A stretch of DNA of 16,829 bases from an uncultured Candidatus Pelagibacter sp. Lineage in GTDB: Bacteria > Pseudomonadota > Alphaproteobacteria > Pelagibacterales > Pelagibacteraceae. The translations under genes were made by a program, and so were the position numbers. Below the pieces are notes generated by a model. It searched no databases and had not been told where the DNA came from. It saw only the letters and a program-made list of their open reading frames with translations. The number at the start of each line of letters is the position of its first letter. Position 1 is the stretch's first letter. Where the stretch lies: the NCBI GenBank assembly GCA_905612335.1, contig CAJQRT010000016.1, positions 1-16,829 on the forward strand, in the 5' to 3' direction. This document shows, piece after piece, positions 7,829 to 15,690 of this stretch.

Positions 7829-8428
7829 ATGAGAAAATTAACAAATATCTTTTTAGTTCTTTTACTTTCCTTTTTTTCTGCCTGCTCATCAATACCTAAG
7901 AATACTACTAACAGTTGCTCAATATTTAATGAAAGATATCTTTGGTATAAACATGCAAAAAAAACTGAAAAAAAATGGGGTACTCCAATATATGTTCAAT
8001 TAGCTATTATTAAAATGGAATCAGATTTTGATTGGTTAGCTAAACCTCAAAGACAAAAACTATTTAAAATTATACCCTTTAAGAGACCTTCAAGCTCTTT
8101 TGGATATTCACAGGCGGTGAATGGTACTTGGGAACAATACAAAAAGGAAACAGGCAACAAACTTGCAACAAGAGCAAGATTTAAAGATAGTGTAGATTTT
8201 ATTGGTTGGTACACTGATAAAACTGAGTCTCTTTTAAAAATTTCTAAGAAAGATGCTTTTAGACAATATCTTGCATATCATGAAGGGTGGGGTGGATATA
8301 AGAATTATAAGAATAATCAAAAAGTTATAGGCTTAGCTAAAAAAGTAGAAAAGCAATCTAAAAAATATAAATCACAATTACAAAAATGTCAGAAAAGATT
8401 AAATAAAAATAAGTATATTATTTTTTAA
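7829..8428 (+). CDS. Lysozyme-like transglycosylase (SLT-type) lipoprotein
   Basis: 199-residue predicted lipoprotein with a lytic-transglycosylase-like domain, acting on periplasmic peptidoglycan. From the ATG at 7829 the protein starts M-R-K-L-T-N then a hydrophobic stretch ending F-F-S-A-C; Cys19 is the likely lipidation site. The frame also opens at a TTG at 7790, but that would bury the signal peptide behind 13 charged residues, so the ATG is chosen. The domain shows I-K-M-E-S-D-F with E64 as the candidate catalytic glutamate, S-S-F-G-Y-S-Q-A, N-G-T-W-E-Q-Y, a V-D-F-I-G-W-Y segment and A-Y-H-E-G-W-G-G-Y, a set seen in SLT-related lysozyme-like proteins. The C-terminus is lysine-rich. It lies near the AmgK/MurU pair, which fits wall turnover, but is not in that operon. 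It overlaps the convergent RND gene by 4 bp. Confidence 0.83.
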   Translation: MRKLTNIFLVLLLSFFSACSSIPKNTTNSCSIFNERYLWYKHAKKTEKKWGTPIYVQLAIIKMESDFDWLAKPQRQKLFKIIPFKRPSSSFGYSQAVNGTWEQYKKETGNKLATRARFKDSVDFIGWYTDKTESLLKISKKDAFRQYLAYHEGWGGYKNYKNNQKVIGLAKKVEKQSKKYKSQLQKCQKRLNKNKYIIF

Positions 8429-11400
8429 CGAAGTTGTTTTTTTAACTCGATATCAACCGCGTCTATTCTTTTTGTATTTTTAGCTAATATTAGATACATC
8501 GTTGGAGTAACGTAGAGTGTAAAGAATGTTGATATGATCATTCCACCTAGAATAGTAGCACCCACAGCTAACCTTGATGCTTCACCTGCGCCTGGGCCAA
8601 TGTTACCTATAACCAAAGGTATCATCGCAATCATTGTGCTTACTGAAGTCATCATTATAGGTCTAAATCTTAGCTGACATGCTTCCTTAACTGATGCTTC
8701 AATATTCTTTCCGGCAGTTCTTAATTGATTTGTGTAATCAACAATTAGAATACTATTTTTAGTAGATATTCCTATCAATATGACCAGTGCTATTTGTGAG
8801 AAGATATTAATTGAACTGTTCAAGAATAGGATAAAGACTAAACCTCCAAACAAAGCCAGTGGAACGGTTAACATAATAATAAATGGATGAATAAATGAAT
8901 TAAAAGTTGCAGCCATTACTAGATAAGCAGTTAGAAATGCTAATCCAAAAATGATAAACAGCTCGTTGCTAGTTTCTTTAAGTTCCTCTGACTTTCCTTT
9001 CCATGCAATCTGACTAGAAGAGCTCACCTCTTGCATAGTTTTTTCTAAATATTCTATTGCTTCAGTGAGAGTATAATTTGGGGATAAATTCGCTGATATA
9101 GTGACAGCTCTTTGTCGGTTATATCTAGCTAATTTTTTTGCTGATCCATTTTCATTAAATTGAACTAAACCTGCTAAAGAAATTAATTTTCCAGTAGTTT
9201 CTGACCTAACAAATATTTTTGAAAGCCCTTCTTGAGATCTTCGATCTGTTAAATATTGTTGAAGAATAATTGGGTATTCTTTACCAAGTTTGTTAAATTT
9301 AGTTACAGTTTTTCCACCATAAAGAGTTTCTAATGTTTTACCGATTGACTCAGTAGAAACACCCAAATCTTTAGCTTTATTTTTATTAATTTGTAATTTT
9401 ATTTCAGGTTTATCTCTTGAATAATCTGAATCTAATCTTGATAAATTCTTATTTTTTCTTAATTTTCTAATGACTTTAGATTGTATTTCCTCTAATTCTT
9501 CGTAAGTGCTTCCTAATATAACCATTTGAAGTGGTTTATTATAACTAGATACTCTAATTGATTGAGGTGATATTGGAAATGCTACAGCTTCAGGCACAGT
9601 TACTATTTTACCTATGGCTTGCCTCATTACAGTCAGTGAACTTTGTTTTCGATTTTTCCAATCATCTAATAGAGCAATAATTATAAAACTGTTAAATGAA
9701 TTCTTATTACCCCCAAACCCTGGAACTCGCATTATAAGCCTTTTATACGGACTATCTTCAGCTTGTAGAAGAGGAATTAATCTCTTTTCAACATCTTCTG
9801 CTCTTTTTTCAGTATATTCAAAAGAACTTCCCTCATCAGTAAACCCGATGACAAGATAGACACCACGGTCCTCCATCGGCATTAATTCTTTTTTTGCAAA
9901 ATTGAATAAAACACCAGAGATAACAATAGTAAAGACTATGAATGAAATGATAACTTTTTTCTTATTTAACCAGTACTCCAATGTTTCTTCATAAAATTTT
10001 GAGAATGATTGAAAAAATTTATCAAAACTTTTTACTAAAAAATTTTGTTTCGGTTCTTTTCTTAAAAATTTGCTAGCAAGCATTGGTGACAAAGTAAGTG
10101 CCACAAAAGAAGACACCGCAACTGAAAAAGATAGTGCTATTGCAGTCTCTCTGAACAATGTTCCTGCAATACCATCTATAAAAATTAAAGGAAGAAAAAC
10201 AGCTACTAGAATTAATGTAGTTGCGATAATAGCAAAACTAATTTGTTTTGAGCCCTTATAAGCTGCAATTAAAGGGCTTTCTCCATTTTCAATTCTTCTA
10301 TAAATTGCATCTGTCATTATCACTGAGTCGTCTGTAATAATTCCGATTGCTAAAATAAAACTTAATAGAACAAAAATATTAATTGATAGTCCAAATAAGT
10401 AGAGACCTAAAAAGGATGCTATTAAACTTACAGGTAGTGCAACGGCTGGAACAATTACTGCTTTTAGATTTCCTAAAAACAAATAAATAATTATCACCAC
10501 AAGTATAAAGGCAATTATTAACGTCTTATACACTTCTTCAATAGCAGTACCCACGTAGGTTGCTCTATTGAAAGCCACTTCTATATTAAGATCACCAGGT
10601 AATATTTTTTTAACTTCAAGAATTTTTTTTTGAATTTCTTTTGAAAGCTCTACGGTTGAAGCACCACTTTTTGCATAAATACCAATTCCTACAGTAGTCA
10701 AATCTAGAGCACCTTTCCTTTGTGCTTTGAATAGGTTTTTTTCTGAAACTGGTCCAAATTCAATATTGGCAATATCGGACAATCTTACAATGTTATTTTG
10801 AACCTTTTTTATGGGTAATAATTTTAATTTTTCTAAATTATCATATGATTTATCTAAATTTAAAGTTAAGTCGATATTATTGGCTTCTAAGGTACCTGCT
10901 GGAAGGCTCACATTTTCTTTTCTTAAAGCTTGTTCAACCTCTTGAATAGTTAAGTTATTTGCTGCTAGTTTAATTGGATCTATCCAAACTCTAACACTCA
11001 AATCTCTTAAACCACCAGTTCTAATAGTTCCAACATTTTTAACACTAGAGAATTTATCAACCAAATATCTTTCAACATAATCTCCAAGTTCTAAATCACC
11101 CCAAGTTGCTGAAGTTACGGAAAGCCACATTGTAGTTGTAAAACCAGCTGATTGTTTTAATATTTGTGGACTATCTGCTTCATCTGGTAATCGTCCAACA
11201 ATTCTTGCTACTCTTTCTCTAATATCATTTGCTGCATTATCTAAATTGATGTCAGTATTAAACTCTACATTTATAGTACTACTTCCATTTTCAGACTTTG
11301 AATCAATATTTTTAATTCCTTCAGCACCACCTATAACATCTTCTATAATTTGTGTTACTTCTTGATCAATTATAGGAGCGGATGCAGATTTATAGTCTAC

Positions 11401-11547
11401 TTTAATCTGAACTACTGGAGGCTGTAAACCGTCAGGTAATTCTCTTACTGGCAATTTTGAAAAAACAAATATTCCAAAAACAATTAATATAAGAGACATT
11501 ACCCAAGCAACTACAGGTCTTCTTATACTTACATCTGTTATATACAT
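8425..11547 (-). CDS. RND-family efflux permease (HAE1/AcrB-like)
   Basis: Inner-membrane proton-driven exporter subunit of 1040 residues, the usual length for AcrB-type pumps. The N-terminus (S-I-R-R-P-V-V-A-W-V) leads into membrane helix 1. Two large periplasmic loops and two sets of helices follow the normal repeat. The proton-relay residues are intact: D406 and D407 in I-I-T-D-D-S (AcrB D407/D408) and K930 in G-I-S-T-K-N-S-I (AcrB K940). Its ATG directly abuts the TAG stop of the membrane fusion protein gene, so the two are surely co-translated. No outer-membrane factor gene lies nearby; a shared TolC elsewhere would be needed for a tripartite pump. The substrate cannot be read from the sequence. 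The last 4 bp overlap the convergent lipoprotein gene. Confidence 0.95.
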   Translation of the reverse strand: MYITDVSIRRPVVAWVMSLILIVFGIFVFSKLPVRELPDGLQPPVVQIKVDYKSASAPIIDQEVTQIIEDVIGGAEGIKNIDSKSENGSSTINVEFNTDINLDNAANDIRERVARIVGRLPDEADSPQILKQSAGFTTTMWLSVTSATWGDLELGDYVERYLVDKFSSVKNVGTIRTGGLRDLSVRVWIDPIKLAANNLTIQEVEQALRKENVSLPAGTLEANNIDLTLNLDKSYDNLEKLKLLPIKKVQNNIVRLSDIANIEFGPVSEKNLFKAQRKGALDLTTVGIGIYAKSGASTVELSKEIQKKILEVKKILPGDLNIEVAFNRATYVGTAIEEVYKTLIIAFILVVIIIYLFLGNLKAVIVPAVALPVSLIASFLGLYLFGLSINIFVLLSFILAIGIITDDSVIMTDAIYRRIENGESPLIAAYKGSKQISFAIIATTLILVAVFLPLIFIDGIAGTLFRETAIALSFSVAVSSFVALTLSPMLASKFLRKEPKQNFLVKSFDKFFQSFSKFYEETLEYWLNKKKVIISFIVFTIVISGVLFNFAKKELMPMEDRGVYLVIGFTDEGSSFEYTEKRAEDVEKRLIPLLQAEDSPYKRLIMRVPGFGGNKNSFNSFIIIALLDDWKNRKQSSLTVMRQAIGKIVTVPEAVAFPISPQSIRVSSYNKPLQMVILGSTYEELEEIQSKVIRKLRKNKNLSRLDSDYSRDKPEIKLQINKNKAKDLGVSTESIGKTLETLYGGKTVTKFNKLGKEYPIILQQYLTDRRSQEGLSKIFVRSETTGKLISLAGLVQFNENGSAKKLARYNRQRAVTISANLSPNYTLTEAIEYLEKTMQEVSSSSQIAWKGKSEELKETSNELFIIFGLAFLTAYLVMAATFNSFIHPFIIMLTVPLALFGGLVFILFLNSSINIFSQIALVILIGISTKNSILIVDYTNQLRTAGKNIEASVKEACQLRFRPIMMTSVSTMIAMIPLVIGNIGPGAGEASRLAVGATILGGMIISTFFTLYVTPTMYLILAKNTKRIDAVDIELKKQLR

Positions 11548-12555
11548 CTAATTATTTACTTTTAATGTCTTTTTTTCTGACTTATTAAATATATTTAATT
11601 TTTTTAACCAATCAAACTTGCTCTTTTTAGGATCATCTTTTTTAAGTGTAGCTTTTTTTTTCCAATTAGATTTAGCTTTTTTTTCACCCTTTTTAATTGG
11701 TTTTATTTCAAGTCTTGGTCTGACTTTTTTTAACCCTTCAGCGACAATATTATTTCCTTGTGATAACCCTGAAACTATTTCAATAAATCCATTATCTCTT
11801 ATTCCAATCACAACTTCAGTTTTGTTTGTTATATTTTTTTCAGAAACTTTATAAACGTAGGTTTTATCACCCTCCATCATTAAACTAGTATCAGGTATAC
11901 CTAAGGAATTCTTTTCATTGTAATTAATTGTGATCTCTAAAAGAGATCCTGGTAAAATATCAAAATTATCATTTTTTAACTTTATTCTTGCAGCTAAAGA
12001 TCTTTTTTCGATATCAATTCTTCCTGATGTAGAATCTATAACTCCAGAATAAATTTTGTTATTATTGCCCGAAAATTTAACATCAACATTTAAATTTTCT
12101 TTTATAAAAACTGAGTAAAGTTCTGGGATATCTACATCCACATAAATTATTGAAGTATCTTCTAGCTGTATTAAAAGAGAACTTTCTGAAACTTTAATAT
12201 CATTTGAGAAATCTCGTTTAGTCACTATTCCATCAAAGGCTGCTATTAGATTTCTAGTCTTTAATTTTGTTATTAAATCACCTTTTTTTAATTTTTTATT
12301 GAATTCTATCGGGTTAACTATTTCATATTTCTCAATTTTATATGATTTAGTTCTGAATGGGATTGCCGTCCCATAAGTTGAGACTTTTTGTGAAAAATCT
12401 TTACTTAAAACTTCAGTTACTATTATTCCAGGAGGAGGTCTTTTGCTAAATTTCTTCTTAAAATGATTCCCTATCATTGTTCTTCCAACAACTACTATTG
12501 TAATAATTAAAAAGAAAACAAGAATTACTGTTCCAATTTTTGTAGATCTTTTCAT
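11548..12555 (-). CDS. RND membrane fusion protein, apparently lacking the helical hairpin
   Basis: Periplasmic adaptor for the RND permease encoded immediately downstream, 335 residues. An N-terminal membrane anchor spans about residues 8-25. The two halves of the lipoyl (barrel-sandwich) domain are recognisable as K-L-K-K-G-D-L-I-T-K-L and A-A-F-D-G-I-V, but only a handful of residues separate them. In AcrA-type proteins a coiled-coil hairpin of tens of residues sits at this point and contacts TolC. A beta-barrel region (about 140-215) and a membrane-proximal domain (to about 284) follow. The last 51 residues contain 20 lysines. Borrelia BesA is a known adaptor without a hairpin, so the form has precedent. 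A GGAAAG at 12565-12570 is a plausible ribosome site, and the upstream sulfurtransferase stop is 3 bp away. Confidence 0.87.
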   Translation of the reverse strand: MKRSTKIGTVILVFFLIITIVVVGRTMIGNHFKKKFSKRPPPGIIVTEVLSKDFSQKVSTYGTAIPFRTKSYKIEKYEIVNPIEFNKKLKKGDLITKLKTRNLIAAFDGIVTKRDFSNDIKVSESSLLIQLEDTSIIYVDVDIPELYSVFIKENLNVDVKFSGNNNKIYSGVIDSTSGRIDIEKRSLAARIKLKNDNFDILPGSLLEITINYNEKNSLGIPDTSLMMEGDKTYVYKVSEKNITNKTEVVIGIRDNGFIEIVSGLSQGNNIVAEGLKKVRPRLEIKPIKKGEKKAKSNWKKKATLKKDDPKKSKFDWLKKLNIFNKSEKKTLKVNN

Positions 12556-12558
12556 ATT

Positions 12559-13371
12559 TTAATTCTTTCCATATTCACTCCATGATCCGTCATAAATAGT
12601 TGGCATATATTTATTATCTATTAAGGAATAAGCAAGAGCCAAAACTGATGCGGTAACACCAGAACCACATGTAAATACCATGTTTTTACCCATTTCATAT
12701 CCAGTTGATTTAAACTTTTCATAAATTTTTTCTTTGCTAATAAATGTATGATCTTTATTTATGAGCTCAGAGAAGGGCAGGCAAAAAGAGTTTTTGATAG
12801 AGCCACTCCTCAAACCCTTTCTTGGTTCAGGAACCTTACCTCCAAATCTTTCTAAACTTCTTGCGTCAATAACATTAAATTTATTTTCAAAAATATTTTC
12901 ATTAATTTCTTTTTTATCTTTTACTAACTCTTTTTTTTCATGCACAGTATAGCTAGAGGGAATAATCTTAATTATTTCATTAGTAGTTGGTTTGGCTTCT
13001 TCAATCCATTTTTTTAAACCACCATCTAATACATGGACCAATTCCGGGTTATGACCAAAATATATAAAATTATACCAACACCTGCATGAACTAATTATAT
13101 CCGAATTGTCGTAGACAACTATCTGTTCATCATTTTTAATTCCCATGTTAGAAATAATATTTTCCCATGACCTAGCATCTGTTAACATGTGAGGTAGGTC
13201 AGTATTTTTTTTAGAGTTTTTATCTAAATTAAAAAAAATTGCATTTTCAATATGCTTGTTCTTATATTCATTAAAACCATTACGGTGCATCTGTGGCATG
13301 TGCCATGAGCAATCAATAATTTTTACTTTATTTAAATTTTTTTCTAGCCAATTTGTATTAACTAAAGACAC
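12559..13371 (-). CDS. sseA: Two-domain sulfurtransferase, SseA/3-mercaptopyruvate type
   Basis: 270-residue tandem rhodanese protein, moving sulfane sulfur from a donor such as 3-mercaptopyruvate to an acceptor thiol. The N-terminal inactive rhodanese domain (about 1-125) has the A-I-F-F-N-L-D segment and a V-Y-D-N-S strand. The C-terminal domain carries the catalytic loop with C235 in T-C-G-S-G-V-T-A. The Cys-Gly-Ser-Gly-Val-Thr form is that of mercaptopyruvate sulfurtransferases rather than thiosulfate-specific rhodaneses. The start is GTG at 13371; the next methionine is 24 residues in and would remove domain sequence. Only one base separates this start from the msrA stop and 3 bp separate its stop from the membrane fusion protein, placing it in the middle of a four-gene operon. 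Confidence 0.9.
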   Translation of the reverse strand: MSLVNTNWLEKNLNKVKIIDCSWHMPQMHRNGFNEYKNKHIENAIFFNLDKNSKKNTDLPHMLTDARSWENIISNMGIKNDEQIVVYDNSDIISSCRCWYNFIYFGHNPELVHVLDGGLKKWIEEAKPTTNEIIKIIPSSYTVHEKKELVKDKKEINENIFENKFNVIDARSLERFGGKVPEPRKGLRSGSIKNSFCLPFSELINKDHTFISKEKIYEKFKSTGYEMGKNMVFTCGSGVTASVLALAYSLIDNKYMPTIYDGSWSEYGKN

Positions 13372-13372
13372 G

Positions 13373-13816
13373 TTATCTTTTTTCCAAATATCTCTGATGA
13401 TATTCTTCTGCTGGACAGTAATTTTTTAATAAAGAAGATTTTGTTACAACTTTTCCAGATAAACTTGAATTTATTTTTTTTATAACGTTTTCAGCAATTT
13501 CTTTTTGTTTGTCACTTAAATAAAATATTTCACTTCTGTACTGTGTTCCAAAATCTGGTCCTTGTGAATTTAGTGTTGTGGAGTCATGAATTTCAAAGAA
13601 AAAATCTAAAATTTTTTCATAAGAGATAACTTTAGGATCAAAGTCTAACTTAACGACCTCTGCATGATTTGTGTTACCAGTACATACCTCCTTGTAAGTG
13701 GTTTCTTTACTTTCACCGCCACAATAACCAACTTCAGTTTTGATAACTCCTTCAAGTTTACTAAACTTAATTTCTGGCCCCCAAAAACATCCTAGTCCTA
13801 AAACTGCTATTTCCAT
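13373..13816 (-). CDS. msrA: Peptide methionine-S-sulfoxide reductase
   Basis: Repairs oxidised methionine (S-sulfoxide) in proteins. The 147-residue, minimal-length cytoplasmic protein has the catalytic G-C-F-W-G with C10, the E-V-G-Y-C-G-G segment, N-H-A-E-V-V, the substrate-site F-G-T-Q-Y-R-S and the C-terminal C-P-A-E-E-Y-H-Q-R-Y. Further cysteines at 32, 45 and 134 could serve in resolving the disulfide; C134 near the end is the likeliest resolving residue. It leads the minus-strand run msrA - sulfurtransferase - membrane fusion protein - RND permease and has the clearest ribosome-binding site of that group. It diverges from the DMT transporter over 35 bp. No MsrB is fused or adjacent. 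Confidence 0.95.
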   Translation of the reverse strand: MEIAVLGLGCFWGPEIKFSKLEGVIKTEVGYCGGESKETTYKEVCTGNTNHAEVVKLDFDPKVISYEKILDFFFEIHDSTTLNSQGPDFGTQYRSEIFYLSDKQKEIAENVIKKINSSLSGKVVTKSSLLKNYCPAEEYHQRYLEKR

Positions 13817-13822
13817 TGCTTA

Positions 13823-13828
13823 TCCTTT
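13823..13828 (-). promoter_or_regulatory. Ribosome-binding site of msrA
   Basis: On the minus strand AAAGGA lies 6 nt before the msrA ATG, a good Shine-Dalgarno match. Most genes in this window lack one, which supports this start and marks msrA as the first gene of the operon. Confidence 0.7.
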
Positions 13829-13851
13829 AATTTAATCTACAAATTATTCTT

Positions 13852-14736
13852 ATGCTGACTAAAAATCAATCAGGCTTTTTGTACATGTTTCTATCTGTGT
13901 GCACTTTTTCAGTTATGGATTTACTTGTAAAATGGTCAAGTGACTATCCAACAGGAGAAGTATTGTTTTTTAGAGGTTTTTTTGGACTATTGCCTACTTA
14001 TTTTTTAATACCAAAAAATAAACTTAAAACTTTTTATACAACCACAAGATCGAAAGAACATTTATTTAGATGTCTTATGGGCTTAATGGCCTTAATAGCA
14101 ATAGTTGTTGCATTAAGAGAGCTTCCCTTAGCTGTTGTTGTTAGCTTATCATACGCGGCACCTTTATTTATTACCGTGTTATCAATTTTTTTACTGAGTG
14201 AGAAGGTAGGTATTTTTAGATGGTTAGCAGTTTTGATTGGATTCATTGGTGTTATTATAATTGCCGAACCTGGCTTTAAAGGTATGAATTATCTTTATTT
14301 TCTTCCATTAATATTTTGTATTGGGATGGCTTTTGTAACTATTACAATTAGAAAACTGTCAACGACAGAACCTATATGGCTTATCTCAATTTTTTTTACA
14401 ATTACAATTTCAATTGCAGGCTTAGCCACAATTCCTATGGGTTGGATAATGCCTAATTTTCAAGACTTTATTCTTTTAGCGTTAATTGGAGTAACAGGAG
14501 GTTCTGCAAATTTATTTTTAACTCAATCTTATAAACTTTCAGAGGTATCATTAGTTGCACCTTTAAAATATTTAGCTTTAATATTTGCTATTATTTTTGG
14601 TTATTTAATTTGGAATGAGACACCAACTATAAAAACACTAATAGGTGCATCTCTTGTAATTTTTGCTTCTCTTATAATCTTTAAAAGAGAAATCTATCAT
14701 AAACAAAAGATACCATCTAATACTAGACATGAATAA
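13852..14736 (+). CDS. EamA/DMT-superfamily transporter, 10-TM
   Basis: 294-residue integral membrane protein of the drug/metabolite transporter superfamily, with two EamA repeats. The first repeat (about 7-135) includes F-S-V-M-D-L-L-V-K and a G-E-V-L-F-F-R-G segment, typical of the S-adenosylmethionine/RhaT-like subgroup that begins with a short helix and an Arg-Gly turn. The second (about 145-280) includes G-G-S-A-N-L-F-L-T-Q-S-Y and A-P-L-K-Y-L-A-L, ending with W-N-E-T-P. Ten hydrophobic segments are apparent. The substrate is unknown; such transporters export or import amino acids, nucleosides or other metabolites. It overlaps the glycosylase gene downstream by 8 bp, so the two are co-transcribed. 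No Shine-Dalgarno is visible upstream of the ATG. Confidence 0.9.
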   Translation: MLTKNQSGFLYMFLSVCTFSVMDLLVKWSSDYPTGEVLFFRGFFGLLPTYFLIPKNKLKTFYTTTRSKEHLFRCLMGLMALIAIVVALRELPLAVVVSLSYAAPLFITVLSIFLLSEKVGIFRWLAVLIGFIGVIIIAEPGFKGMNYLYFLPLIFCIGMAFVTITIRKLSTTEPIWLISIFFTITISIAGLATIPMGWIMPNFQDFILLALIGVTGGSANLFLTQSYKLSEVSLVAPLKYLALIFAIIFGYLIWNETPTIKTLIGASLVIFASLIIFKREIYHKQKIPSNTRHE

Positions 14737-15364
14737 AAAACCAAAATACTGGAATACTGCAAAAAAATATTTATCCAATAAAGATAAAGTTATGTCCTTA
14801 TTAATTAGCAAATATAAATCTCCTTCAGAGGCTGTACTTACTTCTAGAAAAGACATATTTTTTTCATTATGTAAAAGCATCATTGGACAACAAATTAGTG
14901 TTGCTGCTGCTAATTCTATATTTTTAAAATTTCAAAAAAAATGTAAGAATAAAATAAATGCTAAAACTATTTCTACACTATCCACTGCTCAGATAAAAAG
15001 TTGTGGACTAACTAAACAAAAAGTTAAAGGAATAAAAAGTCTAGCGAAACAAATATTAGATAAATCATTTAATCCTAGGTTAATTCCAAAAATGTCAGAT
15101 GAAGAAGCTATTATTTATTTATCTCAATTAAGACAAATTGGAAGATGGTCGGCTGAAATGATTTTATTGTTTACTTATAATCGTTCAAATATTTGGCCTA
15201 TACAAGATATCGGTCTTTTAAGGGGAATTTCAAAAAATTACAAAAAAAGATACCTACCACCAGAGTCTTATGTAAAATTATTAAACAAAAGATTTAGCCC
15301 ATACTGCTCAGTTGCAACTTGGTATCTGTGGAGAAGTATAGATCCAGAACCTATTCAGTACTAA
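14729..15364 (+). CDS. AlkA-like DNA-3-methyladenine glycosylase (HhH-GPD)
   Basis: 211-residue base-excision-repair glycosylase that removes alkylated purines by cleaving the N-glycosidic bond. It is a compact HhH-GPD protein without the N-terminal domain of E. coli AlkA (282 residues). Conserved parts are the S-I-I-G-Q-Q-I-S-V-A-A-A segment at about residues 49-60, the helix-hairpin-helix I-G-R-W-S-A-E-M-I-L, and P-I-Q-D-I-G-L-L-R-G with catalytic D160. There are no four clustered cysteines for an iron-sulfur cluster, which argues against an Nth/MutY enzyme. Its start overlaps the transporter stop by 8 bp and its 3' end overlaps the convergent DUF1330 gene by 14 bp. Confidence 0.9.
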   Translation: MNKKPKYWNTAKKYLSNKDKVMSLLISKYKSPSEAVLTSRKDIFFSLCKSIIGQQISVAAANSIFLKFQKKCKNKINAKTISTLSTAQIKSCGLTKQKVKGIKSLAKQILDKSFNPRLIPKMSDEEAIIYLSQLRQIGRWSAEMILLFTYNRSNIWPIQDIGLLRGISKNYKKRYLPPESYVKLLNKRFSPYCSVATWYLWRSIDPEPIQY

Positions 15365-15647
15365 AACCTTCGATAATTTGTAAGTTTCGTTCAGTAGTAT
15401 CTTTCGCTATAGCCCAACCATCTTGATATTCTTTAGAATCGTGACACTTCATAGCTTGTTCATGATTTGGAAATTCCCAGATTACAGTTCTTGGGTAAGT
15501 TTCACCCTCTAAAGTTTCAAATTTTCCACCTCTCACAAGAGGTTTTCCTCCATAACTTTTTATTATTTCAGTAACTTTTGAACCATAATTTTTTAAATTT
15601 TCTTGGCTATCTATTCTTTTGTATAAAGCGATCCAGTAGGCTTTCAT
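15351..15647 (-). CDS. DUF1330 family protein
   Basis: 98-residue protein of the dimeric alpha-beta barrel (ferredoxin-like) fold, matching the DUF1330 pattern: an N-terminal strand with A-Y-W-I-A, G-G-K-P-L-V-R-G-G, then E-G-E-T-Y-P-R-T-V-I-W-E-F-P, a helix with A-M-K-C-H-D-S-K-E-Y, and a closing R-N-L-Q-I-I-E-G strand. The family is widespread, small and cytoplasmic, and its biochemical role is not established. The start is firm because of a strong Shine-Dalgarno 5 nt upstream. It is monocistronic, overlaps the glycosylase gene tail to tail by 14 bp and diverges from the phosphoribosyltransferase gene. Confidence 0.9.
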   Translation of the reverse strand: MKAYWIALYKRIDSQENLKNYGSKVTEIIKSYGGKPLVRGGKFETLEGETYPRTVIWEFPNHEQAMKCHDSKEYQDGWAIAKDTTERNLQIIEGFSTE

Positions 15648-15652
15648 TATTT

Positions 15653-15660
15653 CTCCTTTT
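15653..15660 (-). promoter_or_regulatory. Ribosome-binding site of the DUF1330 gene
   Basis: On the minus strand AAAAGGAG precedes the ATG by 5 nt. It is the best Shine-Dalgarno sequence in the window and suggests efficient translation of this small protein. Confidence 0.75.
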
Positions 15661-15690
15661 TAAATAATTTTTTATATGATAATAAATTTT

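Noticed and set aside
9614..10261. Plus-strand open frames within the RND permease gene
   Set aside because: Antisense shadows of a well-conserved coding region, with no domain and no start signals.
11618..11854. Hydrophobic plus-strand open frame opposite the membrane fusion protein's lysine-rich tail
   Set aside because: The Phe/Leu-rich translation is simply the complement of AAA/AAG lysine codons; no start signal was seen.
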